A stretch of DNA of 64,000 nucleotides from Clostridiales bacterium (GTDB lineage Bacteria > Bacillota > Clostridia > Oscillospirales > CAG-272), in the NCBI GenBank assembly GCA_012840355.1, contig DULN01000006.1, positions 69,514 through 133,513 of the forward strand, written 5' to 3'. Within the stretch, counting starts at the first letter, position 1; the number at the start of each line of letters is the position of its first letter. The notes under the pieces were generated by a model. That model was not told the DNA's origin. It did not search any database and saw only the letters and a list, made by a program, of their open reading frames with translations. Position numbers and translations under genes: made by a program. Below are positions 45,699 to 54,566 of the stretch, piece by piece.

Positions 45699-46415
45699 AT
45701 GGCTGACGAAAAGAAGAAAAATGGCGTCGCCGATGAGAATGGCAAAACGAAAGAAAACGCCGACGGCGACGGCAAGGTCGCAGCCTCGGCAACAAAGACC
45801 GAAACCAAAGAGGATAAAAATCCTAGCGAGAAAAAAGAAAAGAAAGATATACTTGACGAGCTTATAGACGAAGGCGACCTTATACTCAAGGACAGGCGCG
45901 AGTCGGTCCCGCTGACGCCTGAAAACGCGAAATTCGCAAAGTCAAAGGGCGGGCTTATATCGCTAACGCTCAAGCACGAGGACGGGACCGAGGAGTATTT
46001 CGAGCGCGTTATAGTGCTCCGCGCGTTCCCGATAACAAATCCCGACGAGTTTATCTCGGTCCGCGAGCCCGATACGAAGGAGAAGGGCAAAGGGCAGGAG
46101 ATAGGCATGATCCGCCGGCTCGCCGATTTCGACGAGGTGACGGTACGGCTTATAAACGAAGAGCTTAGCCGCAGGTACTTCACGCCGGAGATAAAGAAGA
46201 TATACTCGGTGAAGGATAAGTTCGGCTACTCGTATTGGGATTCTGAAACCACTGCGGGGCGCGTGACATTTATACTCAACAACCCGTTCTCGAACATCCG
46301 CGTGATGGAAGACGGGCGGATATTCATAAACGACATCGACGGCAATACGTTTGAGATACCCGATCCCAAAAAGCTCGACCCCGCAAGCTATCGCAAAATA
46401 GAGATATACCTCTAA
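45699..46415 (+). CDS. DUF1854 protein
   Basis: 238-residue soluble protein from ATG 45699, behind GGAGGGG. The first 50 residues are charged low complexity (Lys, Glu, Asp, Ala). The rest matches DUF1854, with RRLADFDEVTVRLINEELSR, RRYFTPEIKKIYSVKDKFGY and TFILNNPFSNIRVMEDGRIF. DUF1854 genes are repeatedly found beside ABC exporter halves; in some proteobacteria they lie next to cyanophycin genes, but no cyanophycin synthetase or cyanophycinase is present here. It is 69 bases after the first ABC half and 38 before the second, so it is likely an accessory subunit. Confidence 0.85.
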   Translation: MADEKKKNGVADENGKTKENADGDGKVAASATKTETKEDKNPSEKKEKKDILDELIDEGDLILKDRRESVPLTPENAKFAKSKGGLISLTLKHEDGTEEYFERVIVLRAFPITNPDEFISVREPDTKEKGKGQEIGMIRRLADFDEVTVRLINEELSRRYFTPEIKKIYSVKDKFGYSYWDSETTAGRVTFILNNPFSNIRVMEDGRIFINDIDGNTFEIPDPKKLDPASYRKIEIYL

Positions 46416-46453
46416 GGTGCGGCGGCAGAGATCGCTGACAGGAGCTGATTTTT

Positions 46454-48667
46454 TTGAAACTGATGTACGAGCTTCCCGACGCTGACAGAAAAGCTTATGA
46501 AGCGGCGGTCGGGCCTGACGAAAAGCTTTTATACTGCGTACCGTTCAACATTTTGGACGACAAGTTTGTGGAAGGCTACATGGCCTTTACAAACAAAAAG
46601 ATATACAAGCTCGAGGGTGGGCGGCTGCTTGAGGTTTTCGACCTTTCGCATGCGACCGCGTTTTGGACCGAAGTGATGTACGGCATTTGCGGCTTTTACG
46701 CAAAAATCGACGGCACGTCGAAGCTGCTTTGCAACTTCGTGTCTGGTAGGCATCTTCCGCGGTACTCGGTCCTTGTGAAGGCGATGGAGATTTTGACCCA
46801 AAAGCATATCGAGGAGCCGATCACAAACGATACGCCCGAGCAGTTCTGCCAGAAGTGCGGGCGCCCGTATGTGCACAACACCACGATTTGCCCGTACTGC
46901 ATGGATAGGTTGGCGGTATACAAAAAGCTGTGGGGCATGACAAAAGGCCTGCGGTTGATGATGTTCTTCCCGTTTATAGTCTCGGCATTCGGGGTTATCT
47001 TCTCGATTGTAGTGCCGTGGCTGCAGGCTATAGCGGTCGACAAATACATAAAGCCGACGGGCGAGGTCGTGGGTTCGCTCACGGGCAACCGCATGACAGG
47101 CTTTATCGTAATTGTCGTCACATTCGTCTCGATTGACCTATTCCAGCGCGCGCTGGGCGTTATGCAGGCGAGATTCTCCGCGGTTGCAGGTAACAAATTC
47201 ACGCTGGTGCTGAAAACCCTGCTATACGAAAAGCTGCAATCGCTGTCGCTGGCGTCGATCCAGCGCCGCACTGCGGGCGACCTGATGGGGCGCGTCAACC
47301 ATGATACCGCGGAAATGCAGAGCTTTATAACGGGCACGCTTCCGTCGCTGTTTATTCAGGTTGCCACTTTCCTCATAGTGCTTGTTGTACTGCTGATTAT
47401 AAACCCCCTTATCTGTGCGTTTGTCTTCGCGCCGCTGCCGATTACGGTGTTCGCCGTGCGAAAGGTTTGGGAGGTCGTGCAGCGCCGCAACCGCAAGGCG
47501 TGGATACTCAACACGCGCACAAGTTACCTATTGCACGATATACTAAACGGTATCCGCATAGTCAAATGCTTCGGCACCGAGGAGCGCGAGATCTCAAGGT
47601 TTAAAGATAGCAGCGTACTCTCCTCAAACCAGAACGAATCGAACGCCAAGCTGTTTGACACAATCTTCCCGCTGCTCGGGTTCCTCATCCAGTTCGGACA
47701 CTTCCTTATCTCCTACTACGGCAACCTGCTAGTGTTCAAGGGCGAGATGGGGCTGGGCACATTGTCCCAGATCTCTAGCTACGCTTCGATGATCTACGGC
47801 CCGATGCTTTGGATTACGCATATACCACGTACCATATCGGCGTTTTTGACCTCGGCGAGCAAGGTATTTGAAATCCTTGAGGAGACGCCGGAAGTTAGCG
47901 ATATAGGGCTGCCGATTGACATCCAAATCGAGGGCGAGATCAACGTCAAGAATATCACTTTCGGCTACCAGAGTTACAACCCCGTGCTTGAGAACGTTAG
48001 CGTCAAAATCAACCCCGGCGAAATGATAGGCATCGTCGGACACTCGGGCTCGGGCAAGACAACATTTATAAACCTTATCCTGCGACTTTATGATGTAAAC
48101 GAAGGCGCCATTGAGATAGACGGTGTCAACATAAAGGACATCTCGCAAGCCGCACTCCGCTCGCAGATGGGCGTCGTGCTGCAGGAGACGTTCCTGTTCT
48201 CCGGTACCATACGCGACAATATCGCCTACTCGAAGCCCTATGCGACTGATGAGGAAATCATCAGGGCGGCGCGCATCGCTAATGCCCATGACTTTATAAT
48301 GAACCTGCCGCTCGGCTACAACACAATGGTCGGCGAAAAGGGCTATTCGCTCTCAGGCGGCGAGCGCCAGCGCATCGCGATAGCGCGCGCGATAATACAT
48401 AACCCGCGCATCCTGATTCTCGACGAGGCTACGGCTTCGCTTGACACAGAAACTGAGAAGCTTATTCAAGACGCACTCAACAAGCTGGTACAAAACCGTA
48501 CCACGCTGGCGATAGCGCACCGGCTTTCGACTCTGCGCAACGCAGACAAGTTGATGGTGCTCGAACGCGGCAAACTGGTCGAGTTCGGCACGCATCAGGA
48601 GCTGCTCGCAAAGAAAGGCGTATACTACAGGCTTGTTATGGCTCAGCGTAAGCTGGCGCAAGGCTGA
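46454..48667 (+). CDS. ABC exporter half with PH-like and zinc-ribbon N-terminus
   Basis: Second type I ABC exporter subunit, 737 residues, starting with TTG 46454 and preceded by GGAGCTGATTTTT, nearly the same ribosome-site string as the first half. Residues 15-115 look like a small PH-like domain (DEKLLYCVPFNILDDKFVEG, then AFTNKKIYKLEGGRLLEVF). A four-cysteine ribbon follows (FCQKCGRPY and TICPYC; Cys132, 135, 146, 149). Then come six membrane helices and an ATPase domain with GHSGSGKTT, LSGGERQRIAIARA and LILDEATASLD. Both ATPase sites of the proposed heterodimer keep their catalytic Glu. A strong terminator ends the unit. Confidence 0.88.
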   Translation: MKLMYELPDADRKAYEAAVGPDEKLLYCVPFNILDDKFVEGYMAFTNKKIYKLEGGRLLEVFDLSHATAFWTEVMYGICGFYAKIDGTSKLLCNFVSGRHLPRYSVLVKAMEILTQKHIEEPITNDTPEQFCQKCGRPYVHNTTICPYCMDRLAVYKKLWGMTKGLRLMMFFPFIVSAFGVIFSIVVPWLQAIAVDKYIKPTGEVVGSLTGNRMTGFIVIVVTFVSIDLFQRALGVMQARFSAVAGNKFTLVLKTLLYEKLQSLSLASIQRRTAGDLMGRVNHDTAEMQSFITGTLPSLFIQVATFLIVLVVLLIINPLICAFVFAPLPITVFAVRKVWEVVQRRNRKAWILNTRTSYLLHDILNGIRIVKCFGTEEREISRFKDSSVLSSNQNESNAKLFDTIFPLLGFLIQFGHFLISYYGNLLVFKGEMGLGTLSQISSYASMIYGPMLWITHIPRTISAFLTSASKVFEILEETPEVSDIGLPIDIQIEGEINVKNITFGYQSYNPVLENVSVKINPGEMIGIVGHSGSGKTTFINLILRLYDVNEGAIEIDGVNIKDISQAALRSQMGVVLQETFLFSGTIRDNIAYSKPYATDEEIIRAARIANAHDFIMNLPLGYNTMVGEKGYSLSGGERQRIAIARAIIHNPRILILDEATASLDTETEKLIQDALNKLVQNRTTLAIAHRLSTLRNADKLMVLERGKLVEFGTHQELLAKKGVYYRLVMAQRKLAQG

Positions 48668-48669
48668 AC

Positions 48670-48702
48670 AAAAAAGAGGCTGCAGAAAGCAGCCTCTTTT
48701 TT
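48670..48702. terminator. Bidirectional terminator
   Basis: A6-GAGGCTGC-AGAAA-GCAGCCTC-T6, a perfect stem between convergent genes. Confidence 0.93.
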
Positions 48703-48745
48703 ATCACGGTTATAACAATATGCAGCAAAATACTCCCAAATTCGA

Positions 48746-51499
48746 TTAAATTGGCGGCCTACGCGTCGGGCGAGGCCTACGCTTCTGCTGCTCAGGCGGC
48801 AGCTGGCTTTGGGCCGGCTTTAATGTTTGCGCGGCGCGGCCGGTTTGCCCACCATGCGAGGCCGTATCCATTCTCGGGCGCGATATGCTTGCGGTTTGGC
48901 TTCCTGATTTGGATACCGTGCCGGTTTGCCTTCTCGGCTGCTGGCTGGGCGGTTGCGTTTTTGGCTGCCTTTGCTGCGAAGGTTGGGCCGGCAATCTTGG
49001 TACTTGTGATGTCTGAGCCTGCGAAGGCGGCGGGAGCCGCGGTAGCTGTTGGCGCATGCGGCGGGCTTGCTCCTTGAGCATGGCGCGCTGCTTCTGGCGG
49101 CGCAACCTGATGCGATAGCGGATTTGGTTGCGGATTATAAGCCCAACAAAGCCCAAAACTGCCGCGGTGACGACGATTAAAAACGCCCAAAGCACTATGC
49201 TCAGGATATTTACAGACGATGCTGAGTGCAAGATAACGCTTTGCACCGAGAGCGCCATCTCGCCTTCAAAGCCTTGCGTGACGTCGCCCGGCTTGACCCA
49301 AATATTCATGGTGTCGACATAAGGCGCAGACGATGCGAAATCAGTAAGCTTGAAAGTGACCTCCGTCCACTCGCCAGCCTTAATCTGCGAAACGCCTTCG
49401 TATACGGCAAGCTTATCGGAGCCGGCTGACCTGCCGAGGAGCCTGAGCATGATGCTAGCCGTCGGGATACCTTCAGGGAACTCGCTTTTTACGCAGATGG
49501 TTATATACCCAGCTTTAGATATGTCAACCGGGGTTTCAAAGCGCTTTGAGACGCCCATGTATTCGAATGGCGAGATTGGCTCAAGCTTTGCATATAACAC
49601 CGAAGCGTTGCGCTGCGTGGCTGACGTATCGGTGATGAGATATTTGTTTGCGCTCGGGTCGGTGCGTAGCTCGATATACCCGGCGTTGTCGGAAGCGTAG
49701 AACCCATAAAGCTCGCCGCTCGTAAAATCAAACAGCGACTTTGGTTTGTATTTGCTTTCAATATCCGAGAAAAGGTGCGATATATCTTCGTGAACGCTGC
49801 GCGTGACAACCTTTTCAATATCAAATCCAGGTATCAGGTCGTTCCACGACGCGGCGCCTATGAGTTTGAGGGCGAAAGCAGTCTTTTCAAGCGACTGTTC
49901 TTTGCTACCGAACCGCTCGGTGTCAATGTATTTGAACACGTCGTATATGCTTTTAGTTTGCGAAGGCACGAGCGACTCGCCCTCCGCAGTCGCCCAAAGC
50001 CCAAGCCGCAAGCCCGACTCATCCGCGCTGTCGACATGCCTGTGCCAAATCATCGCCTCGATGTCGTCGTTTGTTGCGACGGTATAATAAGCATATGCGA
50101 ACGCCGCGGCTTGGAGCGCTTCGCCGGAGGTGACGGCTTCGCCGCTGACGCCGAAGCTACCGACCAGTATGCGCCGCTTGCCGCCCTCGTAAAGGAACTG
50201 CTCTTGCCCCATAAAGTCGCATATCACCTTAATGTTGTTCATGGTGACATACGGCGTGTCAAAGCTTTGTAGCGTGTTGGGGTCGTTCCAGTACGCGGTG
50301 TTAGCCGGATCGGAGGGGTAAGGGTTAATTGAAAGGTTCCAGGGGAAGTTGCCCGATATAGAAATTGTTTGGTTAAGCCGCTCGAGGAACAGGCGGGCGG
50401 GATAATCTAGTAGCTCGTCACCCGCAAAGTTTAGCTCAGACGAAGCGGCGTTGAAGTTATTGCCTACCGACACATAGACCCTGCCGTTAGAATATACCGA
50501 ACGCAGAATCGTATACGCGATACGCAGGGCTTTGGCGTATGAGTCCGTATAGTCGGCAAGCGGCTTTGGGCCCATGAAGTTGTAGGTGCGGTTGGAATTT
50601 ATCTCATACCCGATTATCCAGCCGCCCGCAAAGCCGTGCTCGCCCGTCGGGTCGGTATAGCGGTTTGCGAGAAAATGCAGTATTGCCGCATAATATAGCA
50701 CCGCCTCGGCATTTTCGGTATTGACGGCGTAAAGCCGTGCAGTGCTGTTTTCCAGCGCTTCGGGGTAATAAAGCGCCTTTAGCTTTTCGTGCGTTTGGTC
50801 ATTTGGCGGCCCAAGCAAAATGTTGAGGTAAACGGTAACGCCCGAGTCCGACAATACTTTAACGCGATGGTCGAGCAAGTCCAGCCGCTCGCGCGAAATA
50901 TAATATGTCTTTCCGTCGAAAATAAAAGACTCCGAATCCGGGGTGCTTTCCCCAAGCAGCAGCGAGTCAATCGACACGTTTATAACCGCGTACGATATGC
51001 CGAGCATCTGCGCGTCCGACAAAAGCTGTACTTCTAAGCCTTTTTTCGACGCTGCCGCGGGAAAAGGGAATGTATTTGCCGCAACTGCCTCGGGGTTTGA
51101 GATATAATGCGGGTCAGTCAATGCGGTGTAAACGCCGTCGGCATTTATTGCGGCAATCACGTATTTTGAAAGGAGCCGCGCTTTATCGTTAGGGTCGAAC
51201 GGAAGGCTGAAAGACAGCGACTGCGATACCTTAGCTTCGGCAATCGGCGAAAGCGAGGAGAGGTCCTTTTCGCTTTGCTCGGGCATCAGCTCGAAAAGGT
51301 ATATGCTTTTGCCGCGGTTGTCCCTTACGTATGTGTCGGACAGCGTGGCGGCGACATTTATGGCGTCTTTATTTTTACTTATGGTGACGGAGGTTATCGC
51401 GTTGCCCTGGACGGGCGAGGCGAATACCGAAACGGGCGCGGCTAATATTAAGATAATAGCAGCCACGACCAAAGATACGGCTCGCTTGTAAGCTTTCAT
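48746..51499 (-). CDS. Membrane-anchored DUF5722-type putative glycosidase
   Basis: Large secreted protein of 917 residues. A signal peptide spans residues 1-28. A beta domain with SVTISKNKDAINVAATLSDT follows, then a TIM-barrel-like region with YAVINVSIDSLLL, GGWIIGYEINSNRTYNFMG and DDIEAMIWHRHVDSADESGL, consistent with DUF5722. A C-terminal jelly-roll-like module precedes one membrane helix (about 762-789). The last 128 residues are a Pro/Gln/Arg-rich, strongly basic and probably disordered tail, on the cytoplasmic side by the positive-inside rule. No substrate is known. It is monocistronic. Confidence 0.72.
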   Translation of the reverse strand: MKAYKRAVSLVVAAIILILAAPVSVFASPVQGNAITSVTISKNKDAINVAATLSDTYVRDNRGKSIYLFELMPEQSEKDLSSLSPIAEAKVSQSLSFSLPFDPNDKARLLSKYVIAAINADGVYTALTDPHYISNPEAVAANTFPFPAAASKKGLEVQLLSDAQMLGISYAVINVSIDSLLLGESTPDSESFIFDGKTYYISRERLDLLDHRVKVLSDSGVTVYLNILLGPPNDQTHEKLKALYYPEALENSTARLYAVNTENAEAVLYYAAILHFLANRYTDPTGEHGFAGGWIIGYEINSNRTYNFMGPKPLADYTDSYAKALRIAYTILRSVYSNGRVYVSVGNNFNAASSELNFAGDELLDYPARLFLERLNQTISISGNFPWNLSINPYPSDPANTAYWNDPNTLQSFDTPYVTMNNIKVICDFMGQEQFLYEGGKRRILVGSFGVSGEAVTSGEALQAAAFAYAYYTVATNDDIEAMIWHRHVDSADESGLRLGLWATAEGESLVPSQTKSIYDVFKYIDTERFGSKEQSLEKTAFALKLIGAASWNDLIPGFDIEKVVTRSVHEDISHLFSDIESKYKPKSLFDFTSGELYGFYASDNAGYIELRTDPSANKYLITDTSATQRNASVLYAKLEPISPFEYMGVSKRFETPVDISKAGYITICVKSEFPEGIPTASIMLRLLGRSAGSDKLAVYEGVSQIKAGEWTEVTFKLTDFASSAPYVDTMNIWVKPGDVTQGFEGEMALSVQSVILHSASSVNILSIVLWAFLIVVTAAVLGFVGLIIRNQIRYRIRLRRQKQRAMLKEQARRMRQQLPRLPPPSQAQTSQVPRLPAQPSQQRQPKTQPPSQQPRRQTGTVSKSGSQTASISRPRMDTASHGGQTGRAAQTLKPAQSQLPPEQQKRRPRPTRRPPI

Positions 51500-51569
51500 G
51501 ACGGGCCTCCGGTCTTAACTTATAGTACGGAAGTATTTGGACATTTTGGCTACTTACCCTGCAAAGGAT

Positions 51570-51603
51570 CGAACGCGCGCAAGTCAAAATACCGACTCGC
51601 GCG
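51570..51603 (-). terminator. Possible hairpin after tpiA
   Basis: CGCGCGCAAGTC pairs with GACTCGCGCGCG across an 8-base loop, 20 bases past the tpiA stop, but no U run follows. Confidence 0.4.
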
Positions 51604-51623
51604 CGATTTTCGGTCCTATTGCT

Positions 51624-52400
51624 TTACAGGGCGGCTTTGACTATTTCCACGAACTCTTCTGCCGAAAGCGATGCTCCGCCGATAAGGCCGCCGTCGACAT
51701 CGGGCTGTGCGAGCAGCTCGGCGGCGTTTCCGGCTTTCATCGAGCCGCCATATTGGATGGTAACTGCCTCTGCAATTTCTTTACCGTGGAGTCCCGCTAT
51801 TATGTTACGTATTAAGGCGCAAACTTCTTCAGCCTGCTCAGCTGTCGCATTTCGGCCGGTGCCTATCGCCCAAACCGGCTCATATGCTATGATTGTCCTT
51901 TTTACCTCATCCGCCGAAAATCCGGCAAGCGCTAGCTTGGTCTGCCGGGACACAACCTCTTCGGTGATGCCCGCGTCGCGCTCGGCGAGCAGCTCGCCGA
52001 CGCAGATGATGGGGGTTATGCCTTCTTCAAGCGCGGCTTTTGCGCGCAGGTTTACAACCTCGTCGGTTTCGCCGAAATATTGGCGGCGCTCACTATGGCC
52101 CACAACGACGTGCGTTACGCCGCATTCAGCCAGCATCGGCGCGGAAATCTCGCCGGTATATGCTCCGCTCTTTTTAAAATGCACGTTCTGAGCGCCGATT
52201 TTAATACGCGTGCCTTTGAGCGCCTCGGCGACGGTGCATATGTCGACAAACGGCACGCATACCACGACGTCGACACAGTCGCAGGTATCGAGGCCCTCGA
52301 GCGCTTTCGCTATCTCGCATGCGAGCGTGCGTGCCTCTGAGGGCGTCTTATTCATCTTCCAGTTGCCCGCGATTACGGTTCTGCGTTTCGATTTATCCAT
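51624..52400 (-). CDS. tpiA: Triosephosphate isomerase
   Basis: Interconverts dihydroxyacetone phosphate and glyceraldehyde 3-phosphate in glycolysis. The 258 residues have GNWKMNKTPSEA (catalytic Lys), VVVGHSERRQYFGETD (catalytic His), the active-site YEPVWAIGTGRNATAEQAEE with the catalytic Glu, and IQYGGSMKAGNAAELL. It begins two bases after the pgk stop on the same strand, so the two are cotranscribed. Confidence 0.97.
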   Translation of the reverse strand: MDKSKRRTVIAGNWKMNKTPSEARTLACEIAKALEGLDTCDCVDVVVCVPFVDICTVAEALKGTRIKIGAQNVHFKKSGAYTGEISAPMLAECGVTHVVVGHSERRQYFGETDEVVNLRAKAALEEGITPIICVGELLAERDAGITEEVVSRQTKLALAGFSADEVKRTIIAYEPVWAIGTGRNATAEQAEEVCALIRNIIAGLHGKEIAEAVTIQYGGSMKAGNAAELLAQPDVDGGLIGGASLSAEEFVEIVKAAL

Positions 52401-52402
52401 TT

Positions 52403-53596
52403 TTAATCTTTGTCAGCCAGGCAGGCGATGCCGGGCAGCTCCTTGCCTTCAAGGAATTCCAGCGACGCGCCGCCGCCGGTGGAGATATGGGTCATCTTAT
52501 CGGCAAAGCCGAGCCTTTCGACAGCCGCCGCGGAGTCGCCGCCGCCGATAATCGAGATTGCGCCCGAAGCCGCGACCGCAGCAGCAACTGCGCGGGTGCC
52601 GGATGCGAAGTTCTTCCACTCGGAAACGCCCATCGGGCCGTTCCAGATAATCGTGCCGGCGCCGATGATGGTCTTCGAGAAGAGCTCCTGAGTCTTCTCG
52701 CCGATATCAAGGCCCATCCAGCCGTCGGGAATGGCGTCGGAATAGATGCGCATGAACACGGTGTCCTCTTTGTACTCACGGCCGATGATGTTGTCGACAG
52801 GCAGAAGCAGGTTGACACCCTTTGCGCGCGCCTTTTCCATAATCTCCTGGGCAAGGCCCAGCTTGTCCTTTTCACAAATGGACGCGCCGATCGGGCAGCC
52901 CATTGCGTTGATAAAGGTATAAGCCATACCTCCGCCGATAATCAGCGTGTCGACCTTGTCGAGCAGGTTCTCGATAACTCCGATTTTATCGGATACCTTC
53001 GCGCCGCCGAGTATCGCGATGAACGGGCGCTTGGGGTTCGACAGCGCCTCGCCCATGATGGTGATCTCTTTTTGGATGAGGTAGCCGCAGACTGCGGGCA
53101 GATACGCGGCTACGCCGGCAGTGGAGCTGTGCGCGCGGTGAGCGGTACCGAACGCGTCGTTGACAAAGATGTCGGCGAGCGATGCGAGAGCTTTCGAGAA
53201 CTCTGGGTCGTTTTTCTCCTCTTCCTTATGGAAGCGGACGTTTTCAAGCAGAATGATGTCGCCGTCCTTCATGGCGGCTACTTTAGCCTTTGCGTCCTCG
53301 CCGATAACGTCGGCAGCGAGCGGGATCTCACGGCCGAGCAACTCGGAAAGCCGCTTTGCGACGGGCGCGAGCGAGAACTCGGGGTTGAACTCTCCCTTCG
53401 GGCGGCCAAGGTGCGAGCACAGAATAACCTTCGCGCCATGCTCGGACAGGTACTTAATTGTAGGAAGGGCCTCGACGATACGCTTATCGTCGGTGATCGT
53501 GCCGTTTTCAATCGGCACGTTGAAATCGCAGCGTGTAAGCACACGCTTGCCTTTTACATCAATATCTTCGATAGTCTTTTTGTTGTACATCGACAT
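52403..53596 (-). CDS. pgk: Phosphoglycerate kinase
   Basis: Makes ATP from 1,3-bisphosphoglycerate in glycolysis. The 397 residues show [70 protein letters not shown] and the C-terminal [16 protein letters not shown] with [21 protein letters not shown] 53596 follows GAGGTGG. It heads a pgk-tpiA unit; gapA and gpmI are not adjacent in the window. Confidence 0.97.
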   Translation of the reverse strand: MSMYNKKTIEDIDVKGKRVLTRCDFNVPIENGTITDDKRIVEALPTIKYLSEHGAKVILCSHLGRPKGEFNPEFSLAPVAKRLSELLGREIPLAADVIGEDAKAKVAAMKDGDIILLENVRFHKEEEKNDPEFSKALASLADIFVNDAFGTAHRAHSSTAGVAAYLPAVCGYLIQKEITIMGEALSNPKRPFIAILGGAKVSDKIGVIENLLDKVDTLIIGGGMAYTFINAMGCPIGASICEKDKLGLAQEIMEKARAKGVNLLLPVDNIIGREYKEDTVFMRIYSDAIPDGWMGLDIGEKTQELFSKTIIGAGTIIWNGPMGVSEWKNFASGTRAVAAAVAASGAISIIGGGDSAAAVERLGFADKMTHISTGGGASLEFLEGKELPGIACLADKD

Positions 53597-53632
53597 ATGA
53601 TGGTTTCCACCTCGTGAGAGTATTACTAGCTT

Positions 53633-53661
53633 ATATTAGCATATACATCCACAATTATCAA
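53633..53661 (-). promoter_or_regulatory. Promoter of pgk-tpiA
   Basis: On the minus strand TTGATA (53656-53661), 17 bases, TAATAT (53633-53638). Confidence 0.6.
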
Positions 53662-53766
53662 CATAATTTTGTTAAATATTCATTTTTAGTCATATTTACA
53701 ATGTCCCAGCCAAAATGCGCAAGGCGGTTTTTGCGGGGGATAAAATGTTTAAAAACAATCTTGGTA

Positions 53767-53796
53767 TTGAAAAACAAAGGTTATATTTGGTATAAT
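53767..53796 (+). promoter_or_regulatory. Promoter of the structured RNA
   Basis: TTGAAA (53767-53772), 18 bases, TATAAT (53791-53796). The expected start falls at about 53803, where the first hairpin of the RNA begins. Confidence 0.7.
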
Positions 53797-53803
53797 TGGG
53801 CTT

Positions 53804-54122
53804 GCAGATAAGGCATTATCTGCGATCCTGGTCCGGAAGGAGGGTGATGAGAAATGATGACCATCACTGTGAAGGTGATTACGGCATAGCTTTCTGCCAG
53901 GGTCGGGGTTTGGTATGCCCAGACTTTCCGATGCGCAAATACCTTGCGCCTGGTAGAAAAGCTTTACCGGGCGTCCGTGCGTCGCGGCTGTGGGCGAAAC
54001 AATGCCGCCGTGGACAGCGCTAAAGGCTGCCGCCTGCGGGGTTTCGGAGCAGTCGTGCGTATGGGCGCGTTTTGGCATTTTACAAAAAGGCTATGCGCTA
54101 ATACGGAAAGGACGGGGCACAA
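53804..54122 (+). ncRNA. Candidate structured RNA upstream of CD3324-like gene
   Basis: A 320-base stretch without a convincing long protein gene but dense in pairing. Hairpins visible by eye are GCAGATAA/TTATCTGC (53804-53823), a closing stem GATCCTGG (53824-53831) with CCAGGGTC (53897-53904), GGGG/CCC (53905-53920), GCGCAA/TTGCGC (53933-53949), CTGGTA/TACCGG (53950-53970) and GCGGC/GCCGC (53984-54008). Several abut with no gap, as in folded noncoding RNAs. AAGGAGGG (53837-53844) lies inside the closing stem region in front of an 11-codon frame. The leader RNA called raiA is one candidate family, but I cannot confirm any Rfam match by reading. Confidence 0.5.
53854..53889 (+). CDS. Possible 11-residue leader peptide
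   Basis: ATG 53854 opens MMTITVKVITA and stops at TAG 53887. AAGGAGGG lies at an ideal distance upstream. It is inside the structured RNA. Whether it is translated is unknown; the frame is short enough to arise by chance, but the ribosome site is one of the strongest in the window. Confidence 0.35.
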   Translation: MMTITVKVITA

Positions 54123-54392
54123 GTGGGCTATAAAAACGCTCGGGATGTGCTTCCCGAGCAGCTACTTGAGCAGGTACAAAGATATTGTTCAGGCGAGCTG
54201 CTTTACGTCCCCGCAAAAAGCGGTGCCAAAACCGTGTGGGGCGAACGCAGTGGCGCGAAACTACATTACGCAGAGCGGAACGCCAAAATCCGCAGGCTGT
54301 ACTCGGAGCATTATTCCTATGAAACGCTTGCAGATATGTTCTGCCTTTCGGTGGACAGCATTAGGAAAATAGTGCGAGGAACAACCTCGTAG
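54123..54392 (+). CDS. CD3324-like / Mor-type small regulator
   Basis: 89-residue predicted DNA-binding protein starting with GTG 54123. The start MGYKNARDVLPEQLLEQVQR, then YVPAKSGAKTVWGERSGAK, matches CD3324-family proteins of Clostridia. The C-terminal RRLYSEHYSYETLADMFCLS and SVDSIRKIVRG form a helix-turn-helix like that of the Mu phage Mor activator. It follows the structured RNA directly and may be controlled by it. The target genes are unknown. Confidence 0.78.
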   Translation: MGYKNARDVLPEQLLEQVQRYCSGELLYVPAKSGAKTVWGERSGAKLHYAERNAKIRRLYSEHYSYETLADMFCLSVDSIRKIVRGTTS

Positions 54393-54435
54393 CGAGGCGT
54401 TTAGCTTTGACCGCGTCCGCAGTATAAGAAATATC

Positions 54436-54464
54436 TCCGGCGGCAAAATGTCGCCGGATTTTTA
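54436..54464 (+). terminator. Terminator of the CD3324-like gene
   Basis: TCCGGCG-GCAAAATGT-CGCCGGA followed by TTTTTAT. Confidence 0.85.
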
Positions 54465-54480
54465 TACCTTCCCCCTTTGC

Positions 54481-54509
54481 TTGACATACGCTGCCAAATG
54501 GCGTATAAT
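54481..54509 (+). promoter_or_regulatory. Sigma-A promoter of the NagZ-like gene
   Basis: Exact TTGACA (54481-54486), 17 bases, TATAAT (54504-54509). Confidence 0.92.
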
Positions 54510-54566
54510 AATTAATTTAGAGGGAATGTAGCCCATTTGAAATTTGGCGGAGTATAAAAAACTAAC

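Noticed and set aside
52319..53617. 432-codon plus-strand frame opposite pgk
   Set aside because: Entirely antisense to phosphoglycerate kinase and without recognisable domains.
53824..53920. Cobalamin riboswitch
   Set aside because: An ACTGTGA string and CCAGG-like element recall it, but the other conserved blocks and their order are missing, and the downstream gene is a regulator, not a cobalamin gene.
53796..54023. 75-codon frame in the structured RNA region
   Set aside because: Composition is atypical (Arg/Trp/Cys-rich), all frames here are similarly open, and the region is better explained by RNA structure.
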